Source of the DNA: Paraglomus occultum
Taxonomy: Eukaryota > Glomeromycota > Glomeromycetes > Paraglomerales > Paraglomeraceae
Length of the DNA: 43,546 nt
Direction of reading: 5' to 3'
Assembly: GCA_910592205.1 (NCBI GenBank)
Contig: CAJVPJ010000114.1
Location: 1 to 43,546 of the forward strand
This document shows, piece after piece, positions 21,848 through 33,279 of the stretch (its first letter is position 1; every line of letters starts with the position of its first letter). Under the pieces are notes generated by a model. That model had not been told where the DNA came from and did no database searches. It saw nothing but the letters and a program-made list of their open reading frames with translations. The position numbers and the translations under genes are program-made.

Positions 21848-23143
21848 ATGGAGAAGCCAACAGCCCGCTCGTCCACGTCGAGAGAACATAAACAAGGAAG
21901 ACAAAGCAGAGACTATACGACTGAACAATCAGAAGCAGTAAAACGGATCAGGGCCTGTGGCAGCTCCAACTATTACGAAGTGTTAGAAATAAGTCGAGAT
22001 GCAAGTGAAGCAGAAATCAAAAGGGCATACAGGAAGGTACAGGACTCTTGGTCTAACTGCAACAACTTTATACCATGCAGACCAATTTTCATTTGTACGT
22101 TATGTATAAGTCTTAAATGTTTTAGAATTACCCAAGAAACAGAATTGATCATTTACTTTTACACGGCTATAGCTTGCATTACAAATGCACCCGGATAAGA
22201 ATGGTGCACCTGGAGCGGATGAAGCATTCAAAAGTATGTGTGCGTTTGTCTTTAGACATCTAAACAAGAATATACTTAATGAAGGCTAACAAAACTTTAT
22301 CACTGCCCATCTTACAGTGGTCAGCAAAGCATTTCAAGTACTAAGCGATCCCCAAAAACGAGCGATCTTTGATGCGAACGGTTCCGATCCAGATTCAAGC
22401 TCTGCCAGGATGCAATCGCGTGCGTATGCCAGGGCCTCTTCTGCATTTGGGAATGGTCCAGTAGAATTAACGCCGGAAGAGCTCTTCAACATGTTCTTTA
22501 ATGGAGATTTGAGTGAGTCAACAGTTATCATTTAATTGTCGTGTAATAGATGTAGCCCACTAGTCTTGGTGTTCCAATGTTTATTATTTTTAACGTTTGC
22601 TTACGTCGTGCTGACTTTTACACAGGTTTTCATTCGGCTACGTTTGTCAGTCCGGGATTCCCTGCTCGACGGTATCCACCTGGTCGAAGATCAGCAAACG
22701 GAAATGATACACATGCGCCATCTGGCTGGGTTACTTTCCTTCAGTTATTACCTCTACTACTTCTCTTTCTTTTTTCCATCTCATCAAATATATTCGTGCC
22801 GCCACATGATCCATTACCCGAGTTTTCTCTACGACAAATACCACCATACACTCAAGAACGATATACTAATCTACTACGAGTCAAATACTACGTCAATCCG
22901 AAAACTTTCGGAGGACTCGAGCAGCAACCACGGAAACTACACGGACTCGAAGATAACGTTGAGAATACATATGTTCGAAATCTGAGTCATAGATGTCTTC
23001 AGGAAGAGATGAAGAGAGATAAACTTATCCGTGATGCGGCTGGATGGTTTTTTTATGATACTGCGAAAATGGAAAGAGCAAAGTCGATGAAAATGCCCAA
23101 TTGCGACGAATTAGAGGCTTTAAAACGCAGGCATTATGCATAA
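21848..23143 (+). CDS. DnaJ-domain ER membrane co-chaperone (DNAJB12/DNAJB14 type, DUF1977)
   Basis: J-protein expected to recruit Hsp70 at the ER membrane for quality control. Exons 21848-22036, 22173-22233, 22318-22512, 22626-23143 give 320 aa. The J domain (about residues 40-105) has NYYEVLEISRDASEAEIKRAYR, the HPD motif (MHPDKN, exon 2) and KAFQVLSDPQKRAIFD. A linker with LTPEELFNMFF follows. One hydrophobic segment (about residues 185-205, LLPLLLLFLF) is the membrane span, and the lumenal or cytosolic tail matches the DUF1977 layout (KYYVNP, then RNLSHRCLQE). The ATG at 21848 is the first in frame. The N-terminus lacks the long extension of animal homologues. Confidence 0.93.
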
Positions 23144-23642
23144 TCTGCAAATAGAACGTTATCATATTGTGTGATTGGATTATCAACATTTAAACATATA
23201 TACGGTAAACAGCGTCGGTTTATATAAGAATTTTATTTTATATATTTTTTTACAAAAAGAAAACTTTGTATGAATATCTAATTATTTAACAAACAGAGGC
23301 TGACGCTAGATTTGCATGTCGATAGATAATGAAGGAATGATATAGAAAACTTTCTGCATGTAATAATATTTGTCTTGTTTTTTTCAAAGTAATTGAATGC
23401 ATTGAAAAGTTCCTTGTCTGATAATACCACGTGTAATAATTCAAAATGAGATGTGATCGCCCGCTGAACGTCTTCGTCAACGCGAACCCGTCACTAATTA
23501 AGAAATCGACATACTCGACGCATGGGAAAGAACGTTCACTTCCACGCAATAAACTGTAACTTCATTTTTTTATTTGTACATAATTCTCTCAACATATTGA
23601 CAACTATCACTAGCATCCACTACTCGCATTTACACCTGGAAT

Positions 23643-25505
23643 ATGGCTGAACAGTCGTTGAACATGAATACTAATGACTGCTCTAGTGAAAATGTTAACA
23701 ATGTATTCAGATTTATGACAGGTTCTCCAAGGCAACCGTCTGCAACCGTTTCTCCTTTTAACGGTATACAGTTTACTTCCCAAGATCTCGGGAAAATGTT
23801 TACAGTCCAAGGACAAGTAACCTCAGACTCTCCCGCTCCCGCCTCGCAAGAACCTCTGCCAGAACAGCAATTTCAGTTTAGAAAAATAGCACGACCAATA
23901 CTACCTTCACTAATTACCGAGTTCGCTCAAACATCAATGATTCAAAATAACTATTATATGACTTCCCCGGCAGATATTCCAGACTTTACTTCCCCATACC
24001 GAAGGAGAGATAGTAATGTCTCGGCGATGTCAATTCAAGGTGATACACCCACTCGCCATCGACGGGATAGTAATGTATCTGCAATATCCATGCAACTGGA
24101 TACTCCCACACCAAGCGAAAACGAATCTTGCAACGATGATGACCCCAACAAGCCAGCATTCTCGTTCCAATTTATGCCAAAATCTTTCTCGCGACCCGAT
24201 ACTCCAACATCAGCTCCCTCTACGCCTCCGATGTATCCTACAAACCTATTCACAACACCAACGGTACGGCCTACCCTTTTTTTATCTAATACGCCACAAT
24301 TACTGAGAAGGAGTAGTATGAGTGATTTGAATCTTGACAGTTCACCAAGTGGATCGTTTTCAGATTCGCGAAGTGAGAGACCTTCACCTGTCTATCGGCC
24401 TGTCAGGGCCAGGCGAGCGTCCTTGTTGGTAGGTAAGAAAGCGAGCGTCTGCGACTAATTCACGCCGGATGAATCGAACGGATAAAAAATCGTTATAATC
24501 ACATTTCGTTTAATCGTCAGCTAAAACTCAATCATTATCCAACAGCCAAAAATAAAATCATTTACGCGGGTCGTAAATGAACTTCAAGAGGAGGCCAGTC
24601 CAATTGAAGCAGAGATTAGGCAGGAATACAAAACTACAAAGGTGCTCAAAGGCGAACATGTAAAATTGATTGATTGTAACCAGAGACAATCCGAGGTTTG
24701 TTCTCTCTATTACTTGGGTGTAGTAATTTGGGCATGGGTCATACTAAGTATGAAATTATCTAGGATTTTATTGTAGATTGGCTGAAATTCCGCGACGTGC
24801 AACCCTCGCCGCCCCCATCTACGGTTTCAAAATCGAACCCCGAGGTTGAGATGATTGTGAGTGAGAACCACAACTCGAATTGATTGATTAATGGTCAAGA
24901 ATTTTAATAATATAGATGTTGTTCTTTATTTTTTTTCCGGACGTGTAGCGTCGCCAAGATATAACATCACCCGTTCAACCAAATGTCGGATCAATTGCTG
25001 GACGAGTAAAGCGAAAGAGTAAGCGGATATGGGTTAACTTTATTGACAAGTATGGCCAACATCACTGGTCAGATTTGTTGTGGAATGGCTATCGGTCATG
25101 TCATGGCACTCATTTAATGGACATTCGCTAACAAGCTTTTGCTTTCAATTTGTTGTTATCTTTTGACTGCTTAACCCAGCCTCGGAGGACCGATTTGGAC
25201 CCTATTTCAATCCAAAGCGGCGTGCGGCATCACCCAGTCTCGTCGGAAGTTTCTCTGGCATTTCAACAATTTCGCCTTCTCCCTCTCCCTCTTCATCTGG
25301 AGTCCCGTCTTATGGATCGAATTTCTCAACAGCATCGCAAAACGGCGTCGCAATTAAGGAACCGTTGTATAGGAATAGTCACGAGGATAATGACACTAGG
25401 AACAGTCATGAGGGTAACGAGAGTTATGAGAATGGAGGGAGAAACGGTGATGCTGTCAGTATTCACGACACTAATCGTAGGTTTAGTACAATGAGTTTGA
25501 ATTGA
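23643..25505 (+). CDS. Ser/Pro-rich, largely disordered fungal protein (unnamed)
   Basis: Five exons chain in frame: 23643-24428, 24546-24717, 24777-24856, 24949-25018, 25180-25505, giving 477 aa. The first 260 residues are low-complexity Ser/Thr/Pro with two near-identical repeats (RRDSNVSAMSIQ and RRDSNVSAISMQ, about residues 121-145), likely phosphorylation sites. The conserved-looking parts are spread over exons 2-5: PKIKSFTRVVNELQEE, IRQEYKTTKVL, a basic nuclear-localisation-like GRVKRK and SEDRFGPYFNPKRRAASPS. It is probably a nuclear regulator, but I cannot name the family. The exon 2 donor (GTGTAG) is weak and was chosen because only it keeps exon 3 open. The TGA stop at 25503 is followed by 40 more open codons. 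Confidence 0.72.
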
Positions 25506-25874
25506 GGTTATAACGAACCATTTTGGAGTGGCATTCCATTCGCCCCTAGGAGAGGAAAGGCGATGAAGGGCAATTGTAAATATCAGCTTCTTAGTTTGGT
25601 AATAATATATGGTGTTTATTCCTACGTCCCTTGACTTCTCTTTACAATGTGAGTACGTGTTGTTTTCTTAATAGTAAAAGCACATTTGTCCAAAAGTATA
25701 GCATATCAGCATGGTATAAGTTATTCACACGTCTATCCCAAAAAAGCTGCTATGGTTATATAGACACAATTCTATGATTTTATTGTTTATAAAATAGATG
25801 CGTTGTAGTAAATTATTAATAATGTGTGCTTTTTAATCTATTATCACTAAAGACGAATTGATTTCCCTCTTGCG

Positions 25875-26708
25875 CTAATACAAAAAATACCAACAGAGAA
25901 ATCCAAAAAAAGCTCCGAGGAACAATTCAAGTGCCGTATGAAAATGGGATGCAGTCATTAGTAACATCCATGTCCATAAACCCAGTAAACTATAAAGCGG
26001 CCATTTTCGTATATTTTTCTTACTATACAATTTCACTAAAAACTCCTCTATCAAAAACAATGAAGCATGTATCAATAACATGCAGTGTCCGCTTATATCC
26101 AACCCATTCCATTGCCCGCCACTGTTTTTGCAACTTAAAGCGTCTATGTCACTTGCTCCATTAGAACAGGAACCAGTTTGTGTAAGTACAGTATGGAAGA
26201 GACCTGGAATGTACAGACCCTGAGTCATGAAACGCCAATATAAGCTGACTATCGTGTACCTTTTAATACGATCAATCGTGTGCTTGCGGGGAGCATTACT
26301 TAATCCCCAGGTGTAATAAAAAAATACCGAACTAGTCCAGAACCATCCGACTTTTACAGTGTAATTGTTCACAACGTTCGGTCCAAACCAGTAGGACTTC
26401 TGCTGTGCGTTTACTTTTCGTCTTAGTATGGCCAAAGTTATCCCCAATATGTATATACTAGGAAGGATAATTCGTCTTGCGGATCGCGTAAGTAGCCAAT
26501 TCGATAATGATTCTGATTCGTGCTTTTTGGAAGAATGTTTGTCTGTTGAACTTTGGTCTGTAGTACGAACGCTCGTTCTGTCGATATGAAATTTATCTGA
26601 CTCGTCTTGTTCATTCTGCTGATAAGCGTCCTTCGACTCACGTTCGATGCTCGCGTGTTTGACGGGCCTCTGATATTGCAACTGTGAATCCATTAGTCGA
26701 TCCAGCAT
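25875..26708 (-). CDS. FIT-family lipid-droplet protein (FIT2 / Scs3 / Yft2 type)
   Basis: ER multi-pass protein of the fat storage-inducing transmembrane family, which acts in lipid-droplet budding and ER acyl-CoA/lipid homeostasis (family knowledge). A single exon encodes 277 aa. The first 65 residues are polar and Lys/Glu/Ser-rich, followed by about six membrane spans. The two family histidines are visible in NGLDISGHCMLLIHAS and ASHFHTALELFLGAFFG, and YWFGPNVVNNYTVK precedes a span. A second ATG 15 bases downstream (MDSQLQ) could also be the start. It is the only large gene here without introns. It converges on the gene at 23643-25505, with 369 bases between stops. Confidence 0.9.
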   Translation of the reverse strand: MLDRLMDSQLQYQRPVKHASIERESKDAYQQNEQDESDKFHIDRTSVRTTDQSSTDKHSSKKHESESLSNWLLTRSARRIILPSIYILGITLAILRRKVNAQQKSYWFGPNVVNNYTVKVGWFWTSSVFFYYTWGLSNAPRKHTIDRIKRYTIVSLYWRFMTQGLYIPGLFHTVLTQTGSCSNGASDIDALSCKNSGGQWNGLDISGHCMLLIHASLFLIEEFLVKLYSKKNIRKWPLYSLLGLWTWMLLMTASHFHTALELFLGAFFGFLCWYFLY

Positions 26709-27403
26709 TTGGAAAGTTGAAAAAACACAGCGAAAATTCCCAGTTGGGGAAATTTATACTTCCTACGTGTGTAACTCTTTCACGTGTAACGAGTTTCACC
26801 AACAATCTGCCGACACTTTCATGGCCGTCGATTAATATGGTGTGATCTTCATACACAATCAATAATAAAAATACATGTAGACAGTAAAAGCTGTCAGTCA
26901 TGTAATAGTTCGCACTAACTCTAACGGTCGGAATAACAATAAGAGTTGATATCACTGTTAAATTAGTTCTGGCAAATCTAATCGTTACCTTCAAACTGGT
27001 GTAGTACTATGTTAAATACAAGAGCACATAGCTGGTCGCTGTTCATCCTCAATATCGCATGCTAAACTCCAATCAATGATCTATTTCTGAGGAAGTGGTT
27101 CACCAATGGACAACCAAATACATAATAATGTCATAACGTACATCTGGCTTGAATAAATTTGTGAGCCTGTAAAGCTCTGACACAATAATACCTGGTGAAT
27201 ATTCTGGCGTCGTTGGTCTCTAAGCCGACCCTAACCCTAGTATGGAACTAACCCTAATACTAGTGATAGAATGTTTCTCGATATCCTGGGAATTATGTGT
27301 AAGGTTGTCAGACAGTTTATTAAAATCTTTTCATTCTGAAATCACCGTAATCAATTATACGTCAGTCGTAAAAATCCTTATGTGCCTTCTCATGATCGAT
27401 ATA
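26709..27403. other. Intergenic stretch
   Basis: Upstream of the FIT gene. No convincing ORF. Two short CCCTAA-like runs near 27230-27257 are too short to call telomeric. Confidence 0.45.
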
Positions 27404-27581
27404 CACAGTGAAAGTCGATATAACGGATTCCTCGGGACAGGCACAGAATCCGTTATATCGTGACAATCAGTTATAATTCCGTTATGTTGAACAATGTCCC
27501 ATTAAGCTCCGTTCATCGAAAAAAATCTGTACTAAGCGAAATCCGTTATATCAACGAACCCTTATATCGACTTTCACTGTG
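27404..27581. mobile_element. 178-bp MITE with perfect 20-bp terminal inverted repeats
   Basis: CACAGTGAAAGTCGATATAA at 27404-27423 is exactly inverted at 27562-27581. The interior has further palindromic pieces (CGGATTC and GAATCCG, plus several ATCCGTTATAT segments) and no ORF. The TIR start CAGTGAAA, followed by repeated TATAACG, resembles pogo/Tigger-type element ends, so it may be a deletion derivative of such a transposon (inference). A clean target-site duplication is not visible. Confidence 0.85.
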
Positions 27582-28010
27582 CACGTTGTATTAAATTTAG
27601 TATAGCAAACGGATACCCATTAATATTATAATCAAAGAAGATTTCTCCGGTTGTTACGATCTCGTATACTCACCATCTTTGCGCACATCCTCACCACATT
27701 TTCTCTTACCTAGCGATTGCTGAGTAGCAAGAAAACAAAGCATCTGTGGAAAGAGGCAGTCAACAATTACCCAACAGAAAGAGCGACTATTGTGAATACT
27801 AATACGTCTAGTGCTGTGTGCAGCTGTACCAAATTCTGGGCTATCCCTTTCTGAATTTCTTCCAATTTCGCTTCCGTTACCAATACCACGATTTCGTGCA
27901 TTCAACCAAGTAATCTAGGTAACCGTACCCACAGGTTCCATCGAGTACTTCTTCAACTCATTGAGGAGTGCTCATAGTTGGCATGAGAAGCCGTAGATGA
28001 CATAAAGGAG
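27582..28010. other. Intergenic stretch between two mobile elements
   Basis: A minus-strand ORF of 83 codons at 27654-27905 has a low-complexity, Arg/Ser/Gly-rich start and does not look like a folded protein. Nothing else was supported. Confidence 0.4.
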
Positions 28011-28812
28011 TCAATGAAAAACGAGCTGATGCTTCGTTGGGGATCGATGTTTTGAAGATTCTCCAATTCGCGTCGATATTAGCTGCGAAGCGTCTATCTC
28101 ATCTTCCGTAAATCTTGGATCCATGTTGCTGAACTCAGCATTGTCTTCCTGGAAAATAAACTTTCTTTTGCTTTGCCGGGCAAATGTTTTGAGTGTGGGA
28201 ATGGCGTATTCTTCAAGTATACCTTTATACACTTCACCAGTTATCGAACCTTGAAGAGAAACGATAGGACCCAGTTTTAAATAAGAAAAACATGCCCAAA
28301 ACATTTTTTGGGTGAATGCTTCACTGTTGATGCGATACAATTTTCAACATATTTTTCTCCCGGTTCTCGCCATACCCGACCCCACCCAGACCTTTGAAAC
28401 TGAGAGAAAGTAGACAACAGTCCAATCCCTTCTTTCCATTGCCCACTCGAATCATTTTTTTCTGAAATGAGGCGTTTTTAACGGAATGCAAGAACACAAG
28501 TTTTTTTTCATGAAGTGCACGTTTGGACTGTTTTTATAGAAATTTGTCGGTTGTAGATTTAGAAATTTGTTTAGTAATTTCTCTCAGATTCTGTCGTCGT
28601 GACTTTTTGTTACGATTTTTAATTTTTCCCGTTGATTAAGAATGCGCGGCCGACCTGATCGTTTTTGTGGAGTTTTTTGGATTCGTGGGCTGCAAAAAAC
28701 CGTAGAACTGTCGTGCGATCACTTTTGCAATTGCCGCATCATTGTGACCGAATTTTTTGGTTGCAACTATAGCACCTTTTGAGAATCAGTAAGTTCTTTG
28801 GCAAGACCCATA
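28011..28812 (-). pseudogene. Degenerate Tc1/mariner-type transposase
   Basis: At the 5' side (about 28812-28560) a start MGLAKELTDSQK, broken by frameshifts, and a helix-turn-helix linker SGRPRILNQREK are visible. The 3' side (28340-28011) carries the DDE core, with KMFWACFSYLKLGP and the second catalytic aspartate in FQEDNA, after which the frame loses the usual HTA motif and the last acidic residue. Multiple frameshifts and stops make it inactive. Intact members encode about 340 aa. Confidence 0.85.
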
Positions 28813-28892
28813 TGTGCCGACGTAAAAAATTTGGGGTCATCACAACACGTTTATTAAATCAAAATAAAGATCCCATTTAGGTAATTTTTTTA

Positions 28893-29427
28893 TTACATAT
28901 AAAAAATTTGTCGAACCAAGTAAATTAAAACTGTGCAATACTTTTGTCTCCCCCCCCCCATATGTTGAACTGAGGTATATGAGCAATAGTCCTGCTTTTC
29001 TGTTGCAGAATATCCTTGAACCACTTTTTTGATATTCCAATCTGCATAAGCTTTCTTACCTGAAAAAAAAATATGACAGATGAGCAAAAGAATGAGACAT
29101 TGATAGAAAGGGAATCCATCAAAGAGATGTAAGTCAAAAGTCAGATGGACCTTTAATTCTGACTGACAGGTCAAGAACAAGTTCATCTTCATTCACTCTA
29201 GTTTTTCTCAACAAATCATTAAATATAAATACAAACTCCTCATCAATGGTCTTTTTTTTAGTCTCTTGATCAACATAATAAAAGGAATTGTTGCCATCTC
29301 GTAAGTTTTTGTATCTCGCCTTGGTCTTGTTAACAAGCATATTAATATTAATATGCCATGTTAGTCTGCCCCATATTAATATTAATATATAATTTATTAT
29401 TATCAAACAATAAAGAAATCTTTCCAC
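28893..29427 (-). pseudogene. Fragment of a multicopy gene family, probably two exons
   Basis: Upstream exon (29427 to about 29150) includes KARYKNLRDGNNSFYY and an acidic helix (RVNEDELVLDLSVRIK). A donor-like GT and a TTTTTTTCAG acceptor join it in phase to a second segment from about 29060 (KKAYADWNIKKVVQGY). Near 29370 it carries an ATATGGGGCA(G)ACT motif that resembles the R1 terminus, so it may belong to the same mobile family. Function unknown. Confidence 0.35.
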
Positions 29428-29846
29428 TTCAATGGTAAAAGCTTATCTTTGCTATAGCTTACTTGCCAAATCTGTCAGTTTAGCTTTACCCCTAAACATT
29501 GATCATATGATGGTATTGTTGAAAAATTAATAATTCTGATGGCCACGCAAAATTATGAAGTATCGTATCATATGATTTGATTGTTTGATTGACATACTAA
29601 TATGTACGATAAAAATAGTTTACGTCATCCGATTGTAAATCGCGGCTCACTGTTCGCTGATCGAAACCCTCAAGTTCTAAATCACTCGGATAAATATATT
29701 TTACATACTCTTTTAATACGTAAAGCATGGGGTTATTGTTATCAAGATAATCATCATGTGACTTTGACATCCTGACGCTATTACTTTTATGGGGTCGTAC
29801 AGCATATGTTCGATGTGAGAATTATTGAATCAGTAATTCTTATACA
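29428..29846. promoter_or_regulatory. Upstream region of the pallidin-like gene
   Basis: AT-rich, no ORF. It should contain the promoter of the gene starting at 29847. No specific factor site was recognised. Confidence 0.3.
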
Positions 29847-30806
29847 ATGACGGATGCAAACGTGCAGAAAGTCAAGAATGAGCCAAAGCCAGCCAGCACA
29901 AAGGCGTCTTCTTCAGAGATCTCTTTGGGAAATACGGGTGTCGGAGACGGAAATAATGATTCAGCGAATGAATTCACGCATACAGTGCCTTTATTGTCAG
30001 AAGGATTGTTGGCACAATTACAGCCATTGCTGGCTCAAATTGAAAAACAACTGAGAGAGTTTGAGTGAGGTTCAGCTCCACTATTATAGAAATTCATCAT
30101 TGAAAACTCTGCATAGGAAAACCCATTATTCACGTTTTTCTGTTGGTCGCATAGAGAGAAACAACGGCTTCTTCTTGAAGATATCACCAGCACGCATGAG
30201 CGATCAAATAATCAACCCAATTACAACTACATATCACATACTGTGAGTTGCTTCTGTTTTCCGTTATCTTGTATTAGTTTAAAGAGAAGCTGAAGGACCA
30301 ATCCATCCTTTCTGCCTTTACTGATATGGTCCTCTGTATTTTAATCTTTTTACAATAAGTTTTCCAAACTTCCGGAATATCAACAGAAACTCCAAACCAT
30401 CAAACAAACAATGATGACCATGATAGCACGATCGAAAATCCTCAAAAGTCGTACCGCACACTTGAAAACGTTGAAGCAACAACGATTGGCGCAAATTGCG
30501 GTATTCCAGAAACGAGAACGTAGACTTGATAAGACACTCTTGGCTGCTAAAGTAGCTACGCCAGAAGTGCAGGTTTTGGTGAAGAAGAAGAAGAAGAAGG
30601 AGCAGGACAAAAAGAAGGAGAAAGGAAAAGAGAAAGTAAAGGATAAGGATAAAGACAAAAATAAAGCTAAGGTAACCAAAGATGATGCAAATAAAGATAA
30701 AGGACAGAAAGAAAAAGGAAAGATAAAAGGTAAAATTAAGAAGAAAACGAATGCTGAAACTGAATCATCTGCAAGCATTGCAAACGACGATGATGAAGCG
30801 TCATAA
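29847..30806 (+). CDS. Pallidin-like protein (BLOC-1 subunit 6)
   Basis: BLOC-1 complex subunit expected to act in endosomal sorting. Exons 29847-30064, 30155-30242, 30278-30328, 30360-30806 join in phase and give 267 aa. The order of segments matches animal pallidin: SEGLLAQLQPLLAQIEKQL, an exon with NQ-type heptads (EKQRLLLEDITSTHERSN), FKEKLKDQSILSAF, then YQQKLQTIKQTMMTM and LKSRTAHLKTLKQQRLAQ, a continuous coiled coil. The C-terminal 90 residues are an extreme Lys/Asp/Glu-rich tail (KKKKKKEQDKKKEKGK) longer than in animals. The third intron starts GTCCTC, a weak donor. The assignment rests on segment pattern, not on a search. Confidence 0.7.
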
Positions 30807-32110
30807 CTATATTCAAAGAGGTGTGCGTGCGTTGTATTATTTATTCTGGATTACAAGTTGCATAATACGGTAATTAGTAAACTAAACAATGTGGCGAGAG
30901 AAATATCACAAGGGGAAACAAAAGTATTGCACAGTAGTAATTTACTTAATTCTATAGATTTCATGTTGATATTAATATGGCGTGGCGTGATGAGCGAATT
31001 AATAAATTGGTAAAAAACCCCATTTCCTGCTTTTGGCGATATCGCTTGAATTTGGATAATAATAAGTTACAGTATACTTTTCGTTGGTATGGATTCCTTC
31101 ATTGGAAACTTGTTGGAAATCGTGCAATAGTAGTAGTCATAGTGAATTCACAACCAATTTGTCATTTGACTTTTAATGTTTTTTTGTTCAAATATACTTG
31201 AATGGTCACATATCTATTTTTGGGCACATCATCAGGTTCTGCAACGAGACAAATGAATCGGAAGATTAAAACAATGTTTGGACAGCTGATGAACCGGGAA
31301 ACGGGTTTTGCGTTTAAGTGGAGATGTAATTTATTAATCTTTTCGAAGATGCCCGATTGCTAGGTAATTATGACTGCTTTTTCTGATCTAGTTAAATGCC
31401 AGAGCTTTGAGATAAACGGAAAATAATTATTGTATTACTCGATGTGTCACATTCATGGGAATGCTCTCTCCCCGAAACTCAATATTACATCTCTCGTCTA
31501 GCTAGGCCATATAATGTTATAACTAACTTTAGTGTGCTTGGAAATAAAGTCTTGCACATATTGGGAAATTTTTGTACCGTACTACGCAGAATTACGAACA
31601 GAATACGTCATTCATCATAATAGTTTCGAACAAAGTGAATTTTTCTCAAGTAGTTAAAAATCATCACTAAAGACTTTAATCACATTCTGTCGGATTAATA
31701 GTATCTTATTTTGTGATTGTTGTCCAGCTTTTTCGTGATTATGGGTAAATTAAGCTCTTTGGCCACTCCGCTTATATTTATGCGCCAAAAGCCGAAAATT
31801 GGGATTTCTTACTAATATTGATGTGCTTATAATGACATCCCCCTGTACATATTCAGCCACTGCCGCATATCGTTTTTTAGTCATTCACGCGCGTTCCAAG
31901 CTCAAAAATGCAAAATTTTTATCTGTCAATGACCTTAACTGCATAAATTTACACGTGTCTTTTCCAAAAGTAGTCACAGAACTGGCCAAGGATGAACTTT
32001 GTTTCTTTCGATCATCTACAACTGACATTTGTAAACAGCGCGCTCTTACAAAGTGTTTAAACATAATATACAAGGTTTCCTAACCCATCTGTAGCCTTTA
32101 CTTGAACAAA
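30807..32110. other. Long intergenic stretch
   Basis: Short ORFs on both strands, including 30977-31201 and 31799-32083 on plus, have no splice partners and random composition. Nothing further was recognised. Confidence 0.45.
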
Positions 32111-32744
32111 ATGACTGAAACCGCTGAGGAAAAGAGGTCGTCGCGTAAGAGAAAGAATGAAACTGAGGAAGTTTTACCCAAAAGACAACCAAAAAGGGCG
32201 GCAAAGACCAAGATCGAAACAGCCAGAGCCGAAACTGCAACCACCAAGGCCAAACAGAAAAAGACTGAGGTATGCTTGCCCGTTTGCGTTTTAAAAACCA
32301 AGGTCATTCGTCGAACGCTTTTGAACAAGATGAACCCATCCTTTTCTACAGAACAAAAAGAGCAAATCCGCAGCAACTAAGATACCAACCGCAAAATCGT
32401 TTCTTGCTAGTGCTCGTGAGTTAAAAGTCGAAATATCTCATGCTCAAGTGGAAGATGGTAAAGCGGATACCAAAGCCACCGACAATACCGAATCTGACAA
32501 GCCATTGGAAAATGATGGAATAAAGGACAAGAAAGGAAATGCTGAGGAGGAAACAAACAAGGCTTCTAATGGGATCACAACGTTGTTCTTGCTCACAGCC
32601 AAGCCTCAAAAGTTTAAGACTGGCAGTTACGGTTGGAGTGCCAATCAACCTAAGGCCAACATTACGGTTATTATCGATGACAAACCAGTCGAGTTGTCTG
32701 CTACGATCAATCTGAATATAGCTGTACATAGTTCTAAGCAATAG
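32111..32744 (+). CDS. Small basic protein with conserved-looking C-terminal beta domain (unnamed)
   Basis: Two exons, 32111-32269 and 32352-32744, give 183 aa. The N-terminus is Lys/Arg/Glu-rich with nuclear-localisation-like clusters (SSRKRKNETE, LPKRQPKRAAK). The middle has SFLASARELKVEI and an acidic linker. The last 55 residues (KFKTGSYGWSAN, then DDKPVELSATINLNIAV) resemble a short beta domain I associate with uncharacterised fungal proteins. The exon 1 donor is GTATGC and the acceptor CTACAG. The ATG follows an AAA context. It is likely nuclear; function unknown. Confidence 0.7.
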
Positions 32745-33279
32745 AACGTTTGAATCTTGGAGTAAATAGAATCAGTCTGTGTATGATTGAGAGGACATGT
32801 TCATGCAAGGCTTTTTTCGTCATCTAAAAAGTTTATTACTTTCTGATTTCGTTATAGTGAAAAGTGTTTTGATGTACTAAGCTTATAACTATTCTTCCCC
32901 TCTTATCCGAATGTAATCTTTGGTCGTGACATATGTCGATGGATCTTTGACGCTAGTTAAGTTCTTTTTGCTGGTAAATTGTCTTGTAAATACCTTTATG
33001 GAATCGGTTCAGTCGTGTACGATTCGTTATATGTTGTTTTAATAAATAAAAGCGAACATCATTTGTCCATCCGTGATATCATCGTTTACAATTACATCGT
33101 GAGCAATTTTCCCTCTTGTTTGTTATACATGTGCGTATTACTTGTGCATATCATACACAAATTTAGCAAAACGACAATTTAAACTAAAAAAACTACTCAG
33201 TTTCAAAAACCCATACTTGCCAAATTGTCTGAACGGGAAATTCAGTTATATAGGCCCTAACGGTATCCATTAAATTTAC
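32745..33279. other. Intergenic stretch before the ChAPs gene
   Basis: No gene seen; it should hold the ChAPs promoter. Confidence 0.4.

Noticed and set aside
22536-22985. 149-codon ORF with hydrophobic stretches overlapping DnaJ exon 4
   Set aside because: It is an out-of-frame shadow of the DUF1977 region; the DnaJ frame has the family motifs and correct splice phase.
26638-26994. 118-codon ORF upstream of the FIT gene on the same strand
   Set aside because: No recognisable composition or splice link; its end overlaps the FIT start in another frame.
27226-27257. Two short CCCTAA-like runs suggesting an interstitial telomere
   Set aside because: Only one to two units each, separated by unrelated bases; expected by chance in AT-rich DNA.
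30380-30778. 132-codon ORF antisense to the pallidin-like gene
   Set aside because: Its Phe/Leu/Ser-rich sequence is the complement of a Lys/Glu-rich repeat tract; the plus-strand gene explains it.
31799-32083. 94-codon plus ORF before the small basic protein gene, and its antisense partner
   Set aside because: Composition is random and both strands are open; no acceptor or donor links it to the gene at 32111.
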